From an uncultured Flavobacterium sp. (GTDB lineage Bacteria; Bacteroidota; Bacteroidia; Flavobacteriales; Flavobacteriaceae), in the NCBI GenBank assembly GCA_913061465.1, contig CAJXSU010000011.1, positions 1 through 41,578 on the forward strand: a stretch of 41,578 nucleotides of DNA. Direction: 5' to 3'. Positions 33,843 to 41,159 of the stretch are shown one piece after another. The notes beneath the pieces are model-generated. The model made no database searches and was not told the DNA's origin. It worked only from the letters and a program-made list of their open reading frames with translations. The translations under genes were made by a program, and so were the position numbers. How positions within the stretch are numbered: position 1 is the first letter of the stretch; every line of letters starts with the position of its first letter.

Positions 33843-35081
33843 TTAGGCTAATTCCATTTTCTTAGGATAGCAAATAAAAAACTTTTTAACTGGTTTTGAG
33901 AGTGCTTGTAAATTTAATTGATCAGATGCTAGGACTATATCTTCAATATCACCATTTTTATTTAAAATCTTAATCGGTTGATATTTGTTATAGGCTTGAT
34001 TAGAAATGTCACCTTTGAACACAAAATATGAAGCTTCTTTTTTGGTTAGACCAGATGAATTCATTAATCTGTCTGTATGAATTGAAAAATCAATTTCTGA
34101 AACCACTTCGTCAAAAATTTCTATCTTTAGAAGATTCCTATTGACTATCATACTTGATAAATTAGAAATAATTTTATCTTGATGGTTTGTCCATTCTTTA
34201 ATTGCAGACAACAAGTCATAATCGTCTAACTTAGAAAATAACTGTAAAACTTTTTCATCAAAATTATCTTTATTTGTTTTGTTGTACAAGAAATAACGCA
34301 AAGAAGAACTCCCGTATAAATCAATATTTTTTTCAGCTAACTCTTTTGCTCTCATGAGAACTTTAACTAACATATGTTCTGCTACCAAACTAGTTTTATG
34401 AAGATATACCTGCCAGTACATTAATCTTCGTGCTATTAAAAACTTTTCAACAGAATATATACCCTTTTTTTCAATAACTAACTCATCATTGACAACATTC
34501 ATCATTGCAATTAATCTATCTGAACTAATATTTCCTTCAGCAACACCTGTATAAAAGCTATCTCTTTTCAAATAATCCAATCTATCAATATCTAACTGAC
34601 TAGATATTAGCTGTTGTAAAAAAAGACGATGATATTTACCTGTAAAAATTTTAATTGCTAAATCTAATTTTCCATTAAATTCTATATTGAGACGTTGCAT
34701 ATATTTCAATGAAATCTCCTCATGAGTAATACCTGTTACAATACTGTGCTCAAGAGCGTGAGAAAAGGCACCATGTCCAATGTCATGAAGTAAAATAGCA
34801 ATACATAAAGCAGTTTCTTCATCTTTTGAAATTTTCACTCCTTTTGCAATTAATACATTTATGGCTTTCTGCATTAAATGAAGACATCCCAAAGCATGAT
34901 GAAAACGTGTATGATTAGCCCCGGGATACACAAGATTAGACAGTCCCATTTGTGATACTCTTCTTAAGCGTTGAAAACTTGCATGCTCAATAATATCAAA
35001 AATTAAACTATTTGGTATTCTTATAAAACCATATATAGGATCATTTAATATTTTCAATTTATTTGTTGATAGGTAATTCAA
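33843..35081 (-). CDS. HD-domain phosphohydrolase (dGTPase-like)
   Basis: 412 residues. The HD motif is spread as expected: His61/His62 in TRFHHALGC, His99-Asp100 in LLHDIGHGAFSHALEH, and Asp168 in the DIDRLDYLKRD block. This is the metal-dependent phosphohydrolase family that includes dNTP triphosphohydrolases (YwfO/SAMHD1-like); substrate not certain. The start is a TTG (35081): the in-frame stop is only six codons upstream and the next Met comes too late, inside the conserved domain. First gene of the minus-strand lpx run and divergent from porX. It reaches the lpxD gene after 29 bases. Confidence 0.92.
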   Translation of the reverse strand: MNYLSTNKLKILNDPIYGFIRIPNSLIFDIIEHASFQRLRRVSQMGLSNLVYPGANHTRFHHALGCLHLMQKAINVLIAKGVKISKDEETALCIAILLHDIGHGAFSHALEHSIVTGITHEEISLKYMQRLNIEFNGKLDLAIKIFTGKYHRLFLQQLISSQLDIDRLDYLKRDSFYTGVAEGNISSDRLIAMMNVVNDELVIEKKGIYSVEKFLIARRLMYWQVYLHKTSLVAEHMLVKVLMRAKELAEKNIDLYGSSSLRYFLYNKTNKDNFDEKVLQLFSKLDDYDLLSAIKEWTNHQDKIISNLSSMIVNRNLLKIEIFDEVVSEIDFSIHTDRLMNSSGLTKKEASYFVFKGDISNQAYNKYQPIKILNKNGDIEDIVLASDQLNLQALSKPVKKFFICYPKKMELA

Positions 35082-35132
35082 ATCTTCTATTTTGCTTTAA
35101 GATTACAAACTAAAGCCTAAATTTACGCTTTA

Positions 35133-35192
35133 CAAAGTATAATCTATCTTTATTAGGAATATTTTATCATTTTCAAAGTATTCAAAGTATAA
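35133..35192. repeat. Three CAAAGTAT direct repeats upstream of porX
   Basis: CAAAGTATAA occurs at 35133-35142 and again at 35183-35192, exactly 50 bases apart. A third copy, CAAAGTATTC at 35174, forms with the last a tandem TTCAAAGTA pair (35172-35189). They lie in the 155-base gap between the divergent HD-protein and porX genes and could be binding sites for a regulator, or minus-strand promoter variants (ATACTTTG). Confidence 0.5.
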
Positions 35193-35200
35193 CAAATAAA

Positions 35201-35208
35201 TACTTTTA
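35201..35208 (+). promoter_or_regulatory. Possible -7 element TACTTTTA for porX
   Basis: One mismatch from TAnnTTTG, 28 bases before the porX ATG and directly after the CAAAGTAT repeats. Confidence 0.3.
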
Positions 35209-35236
35209 ACGTTTTAAATAATAAAAAAATTTATTT

Positions 35237-36784
35237 ATGAGTAGTATTCAAATTTTATGGGTTGATGATGAAATAGATTTATTAAAGCCTCATGTTTTAT
35301 TTCTTGAACAAAAAGGGTACCATCTCACTTCATGTACAAATGGAACTGATGCCATAGAATTAGTTAAAAATTCTAATTTTGATATTGTTTTTTTAGATGA
35401 AAATATGCCAGGAATTAACGGTTTAGAAACATTATCAGAAATTAAACAATTACAATCTAACTTACCTGTGGTGATGATTACAAAAAGTGAGGAAGAATAT
35501 ATTATGGAAGAAGCAATTGGTTCTAAAATTGCAGATTACCTCATAAAACCTGTTAATCCAAATCAAATTCTACTGAGCCTTAAAAAAAATCTTGATCACT
35601 CGAGATTAATATCAGAAAAGACTTCTTCCAACTATCAACAAGAGTTTCGAAAAATATCAATGGATTTAATGTCTGTAAATTCATATGAAGACTGGGTTAT
35701 ATTATACAAAAAACTAGTGCATTGGGAACTTGAATTGGAAAACATTAATGACTCTAGTATGCTTGAGATTCTGGAAAGTCAGAAATCTGAAGCAAATAAT
35801 TTATTTTATAAATTTATTAAAAAAAATTATCAAAAATATTTAACAACATCTGATCGACCTACGTTTTCACATACGATGTTCAAAGATTATGTTGTTCCTA
35901 ATCTATCTAGTAATCAGAGTGTTTTATGGATTGTAATCGATAATTTAAGATACGATCAATATAGAATGCTGGAACCTTTAATAAATAATTATTATAAGAA
36001 AGATGAAGAATATTCTTATTATAGTATTCTCCCAACTGCTACACAATATGCAAGGAATTCTATATTTTCTGGCTTAATGCCCTCTGAAATGGAGAAACAA
36101 CATCCAGGATTATGGAAAAATGACACAGATGAAGGCGGTAAAAATATGTTTGAAAATGAGTTTTTAAAACATCAAATTAAAAGATTAAATCTTTCAATTA
36201 AACATGAATATTATAAAATTACTTCTTTAAAAGATGGAAAAGAATTAGCAACAAATTATAATGGAACAAAACAAAATGACTTAACTGTACTTGTCTATAA
36301 TTTTGTTGACATGCTTTCACATTCTAAGACTGAAATGGAGGTTATAAAAGAACTAGCAGGAGATGATAAAGCATACAGGTCTTTAACTGTTAGCTGGTTT
36401 AAAAATTCACCTTTATTTGAAATCATTAAAAAAGCTCAACAGCTCGAACAAAAACTAATTATTACAACTGATCATGGAACTATTAACTGTAAAAATCCTA
36501 CAAAAATTATAGGTGATAAGAACATAAGTTCAAATTTGAGATACAAAACAGGGAAAAGTATTTCGTATTCAGAAAAGGATGTTTTTGCTGTGAAAAATCC
36601 AAAAGATATTTTTTTACCTAGTATTAGTTTTAATAGCCCTTTTGTTTTTGCGAAAGAAGACTTGTTTTTCGCTTATCCCAATAATTATAATCATTTTGTA
36701 AATTACTATAGGAATACATATCAACATGGAGGAGTATCTTTAGAAGAAATGATAATTCCTTGTGCTGTTTATAGTCCTAAATAA
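35237..36784 (+). CDS. porX: PorX: response regulator with PglZ domain, type IX secretion regulator
   Basis: 515 residues. Receiver domain (1-about 120) with the acidic pair Asp10/Asp11, phospho-acceptor Asp54 in VFLDENMPG, and the conserved Lys in DYLIKP. A helical linker leads to a PglZ alkaline-phosphatase-like domain (about 205-515) with IDNLRYDQYR (Asp235), TATQYARNS (Thr267-Thr269) and TTDHGT (Asp412, His413). PorX works with the PorY kinase in regulating type IX secretion and has oligonucleotide phosphodiesterase activity in P. gingivalis. All catalytic motifs I can place are intact. porY is not in the window. tsaE and ald follow with 13- and 3-base gaps, so it heads a three-gene operon. 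Confidence 0.97.
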   Translation: MSSIQILWVDDEIDLLKPHVLFLEQKGYHLTSCTNGTDAIELVKNSNFDIVFLDENMPGINGLETLSEIKQLQSNLPVVMITKSEEEYIMEEAIGSKIADYLIKPVNPNQILLSLKKNLDHSRLISEKTSSNYQQEFRKISMDLMSVNSYEDWVILYKKLVHWELELENINDSSMLEILESQKSEANNLFYKFIKKNYQKYLTTSDRPTFSHTMFKDYVVPNLSSNQSVLWIVIDNLRYDQYRMLEPLINNYYKKDEEYSYYSILPTATQYARNSIFSGLMPSEMEKQHPGLWKNDTDEGGKNMFENEFLKHQIKRLNLSIKHEYYKITSLKDGKELATNYNGTKQNDLTVLVYNFVDMLSHSKTEMEVIKELAGDDKAYRSLTVSWFKNSPLFEIIKKAQQLEQKLIITTDHGTINCKNPTKIIGDKNISSNLRYKTGKSISYSEKDVFAVKNPKDIFLPSISFNSPFVFAKEDLFFAYPNNYNHFVNYYRNTYQHGGVSLEEMIIPCAVYSPK

Positions 36785-36797
36785 TTTCTTATAACCT

Positions 36798-37205
36798 ATG
36801 AATGAAAACTACTCATTATTAAATATTAATCAAGTTGCAAAGGATATCATAAAATACTCTGAGCATAAGGTACTCCTATTTCATGGAGAGATGGGTGCTG
36901 GAAAAACAACTCTAATAAAAGAAATTTGTAAAGAATTAGGATCTGATGACTCAATAAGTTCTCCTACTTTCTCAATTGTAAATGAATACATTACATTAAA
37001 CAATAATACTATTTATCATTTTGATTTTTACAGGATTAATAGTGAGGAGGAAGCTTATAATATTGGTATTGAAGACTATTTTCACACAGATGCTTGGTGT
37101 CTTATAGAATGGCCTTCAGTTATTAAAAATTTACTACCTTTAATAACAAATAATATTTATTTAACTAAGTTAGATGATAAGCAACGTAATATTCAACTCA
37201 AATAA
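36798..37205 (+). CDS. tsaE: tRNA t6A synthesis ATPase TsaE
   Basis: 135 residues; P-loop ATPase that with TsaB and TsaD attaches threonylcarbamoyl to A37 of ANN-decoding tRNAs. Walker A is GEMGAGKTT at 30-38, the family block SSPTFSIVNEY follows, and the YHFDFYRI and GIEDYF...LIEWP motifs are present. Normal length. Between porX and ald in an operon, a position I believe is common in Flavobacteriia but cannot check here. Confidence 0.97.
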   Translation: MNENYSLLNINQVAKDIIKYSEHKVLLFHGEMGAGKTTLIKEICKELGSDDSISSPTFSIVNEYITLNNNTIYHFDFYRINSEEEAYNIGIEDYFHTDAWCLIEWPSVIKNLLPLITNNIYLTKLDDKQRNIQLK

Positions 37206-37208
37206 ATT

Positions 37209-38405
37209 ATGAGTGCATTCTCTCCATTTAGTAAAGAGGAATTAATTCCTCAAACAGAAATGTTAGAAATAAAAAAGCAGAAAGGAGAATTATATATAGG
37301 ACTCCCAAAAGAAACACTTTTTGAAGAGAAAAGAATTTGCTTAACTCCAGATGCGGTTTCTGCCTTAACAAATAATGGTCATCGCATTGTAATTGAGGTT
37401 GGTGCTGGAGAAGGCTCTAATTATTCTGATAATGAATACTCAGAAGCGGGAGCAAAAATATCTTATGATACCAAAGAAGTTTTTTCTTGTAATATTGTTT
37501 TGAAAGTAGCTCCGCCTACATTAGATGAGATTGCTATGATATCACCTCAAAGCATTTTAATTTCAGCACTGCAAATTAAAACTCAAACAAAAAATTATTT
37601 TGAAGCGCTTTCAAAAAAAAGAATAACAGCAGTTGCTTTTGATTATATTAAAGATGAACATGGTGTTTATCCTATTGTGAAATCATTGAGTGAAATTGCA
37701 GGAACAGCTTCTATAATAATTGCTGCAGAATTAATGAGTAATCTAAATAAAGGGAATGGACTACTTCTTGGAAATATTGGAGGAGTACCACCAACAGATG
37801 TCGTGATTATTGGTGCAGGTACTGTTGGTGAATTTGCGGCCAGATCAGCATTAGGTTTAGGAGCTAGAGTAAAAGTTTTTGACAACTCAATAACTAAACT
37901 AAGAAAACTACAACATTGTTTAAATACCCCTATTTATACTTCTACAATTCAACCAAAAACACTAGCCAAAGCTTTACGAAGATGTGATGTGGCTGTTGGT
38001 TCAATTAGAGGGAAAGAACGAACACCTGTAGTTGTTTCAGATGCTACAATTCAAACCATGAAAAAAGGTGCAATCATTGTAGATGTTAGTATTGATAGAG
38101 GAGGATGTTTTGAAACCTCAAAAGTAACCTCTCATTCAAATCCTACATTTGAAAAACACGGAGTTATTCATTATTGTGTTCCTAATATACCCTCTAGGTA
38201 TGCTAGAACTGCATCTTTTGCCATTAGTAATATGTTTACGCCTTACCTTCTTAACATTGCTGAAGAGGGAGGTTTTGAAAATGCGGCTAGATTTGATAAA
38301 ACCATTAGAAATGGCATGTATTTTTATCATGGCGTTTTAACTAATAAAACTGTTTCTGAATGGTTTGATTTACCTTTTAGAGATATAAATTTGATATTTA
38401 TATAA
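37209..38405 (+). CDS. ald: Alanine dehydrogenase
   Basis: 398 residues. NAD-dependent oxidative deamination of alanine to pyruvate (reversible). N-terminal domain with GLPKETLFEEKRICLTPD, then the Rossmann nucleotide-binding motif VVIIGAGTVGEFAARSALGLGA (about residues 198-219), and IVDVSIDRGGCFETS. Same fold as the alpha subunit of NAD(P) transhydrogenase, but single-gene length and the DRGGCFE motif favour Ald. The first about 25 residues are an extra Lys/Glu-rich lead sequence before the usual start motif. Third gene after porX and tsaE. Confidence 0.93.
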   Translation: MSAFSPFSKEELIPQTEMLEIKKQKGELYIGLPKETLFEEKRICLTPDAVSALTNNGHRIVIEVGAGEGSNYSDNEYSEAGAKISYDTKEVFSCNIVLKVAPPTLDEIAMISPQSILISALQIKTQTKNYFEALSKKRITAVAFDYIKDEHGVYPIVKSLSEIAGTASIIIAAELMSNLNKGNGLLLGNIGGVPPTDVVIIGAGTVGEFAARSALGLGARVKVFDNSITKLRKLQHCLNTPIYTSTIQPKTLAKALRRCDVAVGSIRGKERTPVVVSDATIQTMKKGAIIVDVSIDRGGCFETSKVTSHSNPTFEKHGVIHYCVPNIPSRYARTASFAISNMFTPYLLNIAEEGGFENAARFDKTIRNGMYFYHGVLTNKTVSEWFDLPFRDINLIFI

Positions 38406-38433
38406 TTTTTATACCCAATTAATGGTAGATTAA

Positions 38434-38767
38434 AATTTTATTACAATTAGAGATATTTCTGGATCTTGTATTAATAAAACTATTGATTTTTTTTTTAAGT
38501 TACCCGAAATTTTTCACCCCAAATAATGATGGCATAAACGATACATGGAATATTACTGATTTAGAAAATGATTTAGAGTGTTATATAATCATCTATGATA
38601 GATTTGGTAAAATTATTACAAAAATTAAACCTTATGAAAAAGGTTGGGATGGCTATAATTCTAACGGAGACAAATTACCGTCATCATATTATTGGTTTTT
38701 AGTAAAATATAACAAAAACAACGTCTTAAGAGAATTTAGAGCTAATTCCAGTTTATTAAGAAGATAA
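38434..38767 (+). pseudogene. Remnant of a T9SS type B sorting-domain (gliding-motility C-terminal) protein
   Basis: Only the tail of a large secreted protein is left. From 38483 the frame reads LSYPKFFTPNNDGINDTWNI, then YDRFGKIITKI, GWDGYNSNGDKLPSSYYWF and a basic end, which is the complete type B (CHU_C) sorting domain. In the next frame upstream, ITIRDISGSCINKTID looks like the last repeat strand of such a protein and joins the domain if one T is removed from the ten-T run at 38487-38496. Before that a stop lies in each frame, and ald ends at 38405, so the rest of the gene is gone. There is no plausible ATG, signal peptide or promoter. Confidence 0.75.
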
Positions 38768-38793
38768 ATTAGCATCAATTATTTAAATTATAC

Positions 38794-38801
38794 TAATTTT
38801 G
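38794..38801 (+). promoter_or_regulatory. -7 promoter element TAATTTTG, near-leaderless
   Basis: Exact TAnnTTTG with four bases to the ATG at 38806, the same spacing as at 23314-23321. Confidence 0.5.
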
Positions 38802-38805
38802 AATC

Positions 38806-39180
38806 ATGAATTTATTTAAACGTTTTATTTACTATCTAATTGGTGTTTCCTTTGGAAGTATCGTAGTTTATTTTATTTGGAAAGGAAAAGATGTCTCTTT
38901 TGATTACGGAATGGATGCTAGAACTCTAAAGACTATTAGAACAAAAAAACTTCATTATTCTGAAAATGTTAAATCATTTATGAAAGTTAAAGCAATAGAT
39001 TCATCAGCTATTCTCTCAATTCTAAAAAATGGTGATGTAGATTTTGGAAAAAGTAATCAACATAAAAAATCATGCCCTGAATATTTTATCACTGGAAAAC
39101 ATTTCAAAGAAGAATTACAACTTTGGGTTGTACGTTGTGATTCTATTGCTACTATTGAAAAAATTACAGTGAAAAATTAA
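38806..39180 (+). CDS. DUF4258 domain membrane protein
   Basis: 124 residues: one N-terminal transmembrane segment (about 6-25), then a soluble domain with SENVKSFMKVKAIDSSAILSIL, GDVDFGKSN and a C-terminal ELQLWVVRCDSIATIEKI, matching DUF4258 proteins of Flavobacteriia as I remember them. Function unknown. Cys near 90 and 110 are conserved-looking. Preceded by a TAnnTTTG element that leaves no leader to speak of. It stands alone; the sorting-domain remnant is upstream and trmH-like gene converges from the other side. Confidence 0.8.
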   Translation: MNLFKRFIYYLIGVSFGSIVVYFIWKGKDVSFDYGMDARTLKTIRTKKLHYSENVKSFMKVKAIDSSAILSILKNGDVDFGKSNQHKKSCPEYFITGKHFKEELQLWVVRCDSIATIEKITVKN

Positions 39181-39212
39181 TTTATTTAATAGAGTTAAAT
39201 ATCTAGTTCTAG

Positions 39213-39887
39213 CTATTCATCTTTTAAAAAATGTTCTTTTATTTTATCAACATTTTTTATTGTCTTTTCTATCCATTGAGTATAAAGTTCTTCTTCTTCT
39301 TTGTGTGTTAAATTCCAATTAATAGAACTCGTTCTTAATTTATAGGTAAGGTTTTCGAGAATTATTGCAGCGGCAACCGAGATATTTAAACTTTCGGTGA
39401 ATCCGACCATAGGGATTTTTAAAATTCCATCGGCATTATTAATAACTTCATTTGAAACTCCTGTTTTTTCAACTCCAAAAATAAATGCAGATTTTTTAGT
39501 AATATCAAAATCATGTAACAAACATGAATTGTGATGTGGAGATGTAGCAATGAGTTGATAACCTTTACCTTTTAGGCTATTTAAACACGTTTTTGTATTA
39601 TTAGTTTCCTTTTTATAATTATGAAATGATAACCATTTTTGAGAACCCTTGGCAATATTTTTAGAAACATTACTTATGTATTTATTTTCAATCACATGAA
39701 CATCTTGTATTCCAAAAATTTCACAAGATCTAATCACAGCACTAGAATTGTGTTGTTGATAAATATCTTCTAATACAACTGTAAAATGCCTTGTTCTATT
39801 TTTTAAAATTTGTCTAAAAAGATTTTTTCTCTTTTCTGTTACAAAACCCTCTAAATAAGTAAGTAACTTTGTATTGTTATTTAACAT
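39213..39887 (-). CDS. TrmH-family tRNA/rRNA 2'-O-methyltransferase
   Basis: 224 residues of the SPOUT class. Motif 1 DIYQQHNSSAVIRSCEIFGI (with the Asn-Arg used in catalysis), motif 2 FIFGVEKTGVS and motif 3 IPMVGFTESLNISVAAAIIL form the knotted SAM site. Size and motif 1 resemble TrmH, which methylates G18 of tRNA; the substrate could also be rRNA. Divergent from the sirtuin gene with 38 bases between; a perfect -7 element TATGTTTG lies seven bases before the ATG. Confidence 0.94.
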   Translation of the reverse strand: MLNNNTKLLTYLEGFVTEKRKNLFRQILKNRTRHFTVVLEDIYQQHNSSAVIRSCEIFGIQDVHVIENKYISNVSKNIAKGSQKWLSFHNYKKETNNTKTCLNSLKGKGYQLIATSPHHNSCLLHDFDITKKSAFIFGVEKTGVSNEVINNADGILKIPMVGFTESLNISVAAAIILENLTYKLRTSSINWNLTHKEEEELYTQWIEKTIKNVDKIKEHFLKDE

Positions 39888-39894
39888 GGTTCAA

Positions 39895-39902
39895 CAAACA
39901 TA
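39895..39902 (-). promoter_or_regulatory. -7 promoter element TATGTTTG for the trmH-like gene
   Basis: Exact TAnnTTTG on the minus strand; the transcript would have a leader of at most a few bases. Confidence 0.5.
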
Positions 39903-39925
39903 CTAATTTTAAAATTTCTTTGTCT

Positions 39926-40603
39926 TTGAAAAAAATGGTGGTTTTAACAGGTGCTGGAATGAGTGCCGAAAGTGGTATAAAAACGTTTAGAGATGCTGAT
40001 GGTTTATGGGAAGGACATGATGTAATGGATGTTGCTACTGTTGAGGCCTTTAATAGGAATCCTGAACTTGTTTTAGAGTTCTATAATCAACGAAGAAGAC
40101 AATTACTACAGGTTAGTCCTAACAGAGCACATATGAACCTTAAAACACTTGAAAAGTATTTTGAAATTCATATTATTACTCAAAATGTAGATGATTTACA
40201 TGAAAGAGCAGGGAGTTCAAAAATAGTACATCTTCATGGTGAATTAAGAAAAGTAAGAAGTATTAAAAATGAAAATCATGTTTTAGATTGGTCTAAAGAC
40301 CTAAACCTTGGTGATGTTGATGAAAATGGAAATCAATTACGCCCACACATTGTCTGGTTTGGCGAACAAGTTCCTGAAATGGAAAAAGCCATAGAACTAA
40401 CTAAGGATGCGGAACTGTTAGTTATTATTGGAACATCTATGCAAGTATATCCAGCTGCTGGGTTAGTTAATTATATTTCAAAAAACACTCCTATATATGT
40501 TATAGACCCTGTTCCTCCTATCTCTAAAAATTATAATGTAACATTTATAAAAAGTAAAGCTCAAGAAGGTACTGAACATTTAATTAAGATGTTAATCGAT
40601 TGA
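39926..40603 (+). CDS. Sir2-family NAD-dependent protein deacylase (class III, Cys-free)
   Basis: 225 residues. GAGMSAESGIKTFRDADGLW binds NAD, TQNVDDLHERAG and HLHGELRKVRS hold the active-site Gln/Asn/Asp and catalytic His, and the FYNQRRRQ segment carries the Tyr-x-x-Arg pattern of class III (SIRT5/CobB) desuccinylases. The small domain lacks the two CxxC pairs of CobB and the whole protein has no Cys, so it cannot bind the usual structural zinc. I start at TTG 39926 (reading KKMVVLTGAG), the place where relatives begin; ATG 39935 is the alternative. The last 20 bases overlap the end of the convergent DUF6495 gene. Confidence 0.92.
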   Translation: MKKMVVLTGAGMSAESGIKTFRDADGLWEGHDVMDVATVEAFNRNPELVLEFYNQRRRQLLQVSPNRAHMNLKTLEKYFEIHIITQNVDDLHERAGSSKIVHLHGELRKVRSIKNENHVLDWSKDLNLGDVDENGNQLRPHIVWFGEQVPEMEKAIELTKDAELLVIIGTSMQVYPAAGLVNYISKNTPIYVIDPVPPISKNYNVTFIKSKAQEGTEHLIKMLID

Positions 40604-41051
40604 AGAATTCATATAATTCCCCTCTTGAAATCTGACTCCCTTTTTCAATTAAATTAAAAATTTCAATATTTTTTTCCTTTGAATAAACTTTACTTCCTTT
40701 TAAATAGTCTACGGCTTTATCCTTTGGATTTTCTAATAGCCACTTATAACCTTGTTCAGAAAGTAAATCTATCTCCTTATTAATTTTAATTACAATTCTA
40801 TAAACAGCTTCTTTTTCACATTTAAAAAAATTCACTGACTTCTGAGAAAAATGTTCTAAATACTCTACTTTGTTTAAAACATCTTCCCATACCATATCAC
40901 TAAAAACGCTTAACTCATTCTCTACTAGTTCAGAATTTTGAGATTTCATTTTATTCCATTCGTCTACATCTATTTTTTGAGTCGCTAAAAATTGAGCAAA
41001 TTCTTGATGTAAAGACTCAAACTGTTCCTTGGTAAGTTTTCTATATTTCAT
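40584..41051 (-). CDS. DUF6495 family protein
   Basis: 155 residues, soluble, acidic and mostly helical. The start KYRKLTKEQFESLHQEFAQFLATQ, the block ELSVFSDMVWEDVLNKVEYLEHFS and the end ISRGELYEFFNRL match DUF6495 of Flavobacteriia as I recall it; function unknown. No catalytic motif or membrane segment is seen. It lies between rplI (behind a terminator) and the sirtuin gene, with which it overlaps tail to tail. Confidence 0.82.
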   Translation of the reverse strand: MKYRKLTKEQFESLHQEFAQFLATQKIDVDEWNKMKSQNSELVENELSVFSDMVWEDVLNKVEYLEHFSQKSVNFFKCEKEAVYRIVIKINKEIDLLSEQGYKWLLENPKDKAVDYLKGSKVYSKEKNIEIFNLIEKGSQISRGELYEFFNRLTS

Positions 41052-41102
41052 ATTGGTATACTATATTCTTAGAAATATTCACTTTTCTTAATGATAATAA
41101 AT

Positions 41103-41136
41103 AAAAAAAACTCAAACATAGCTTGAGTTTTTTTTA
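41103..41136. terminator. Intrinsic terminator between rplI and the DUF6495 gene
   Basis: Stem AAAACTCAA/TTGAGTTTT with a seven-base loop (41116-41122) and A/T runs on both sides. It ends the ribosomal protein operon in the minus direction. Confidence 0.85.
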
Positions 41137-41159
41137 TTTATCAAATGTGATCTGATAGA

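Noticed and set aside
33843..35081. HD-domain protein as a dNTP-depleting phage-defence enzyme
   Set aside because: It sits at the head of the conserved lipid A gene run with housekeeping neighbours; a general phosphohydrolase role is simpler.
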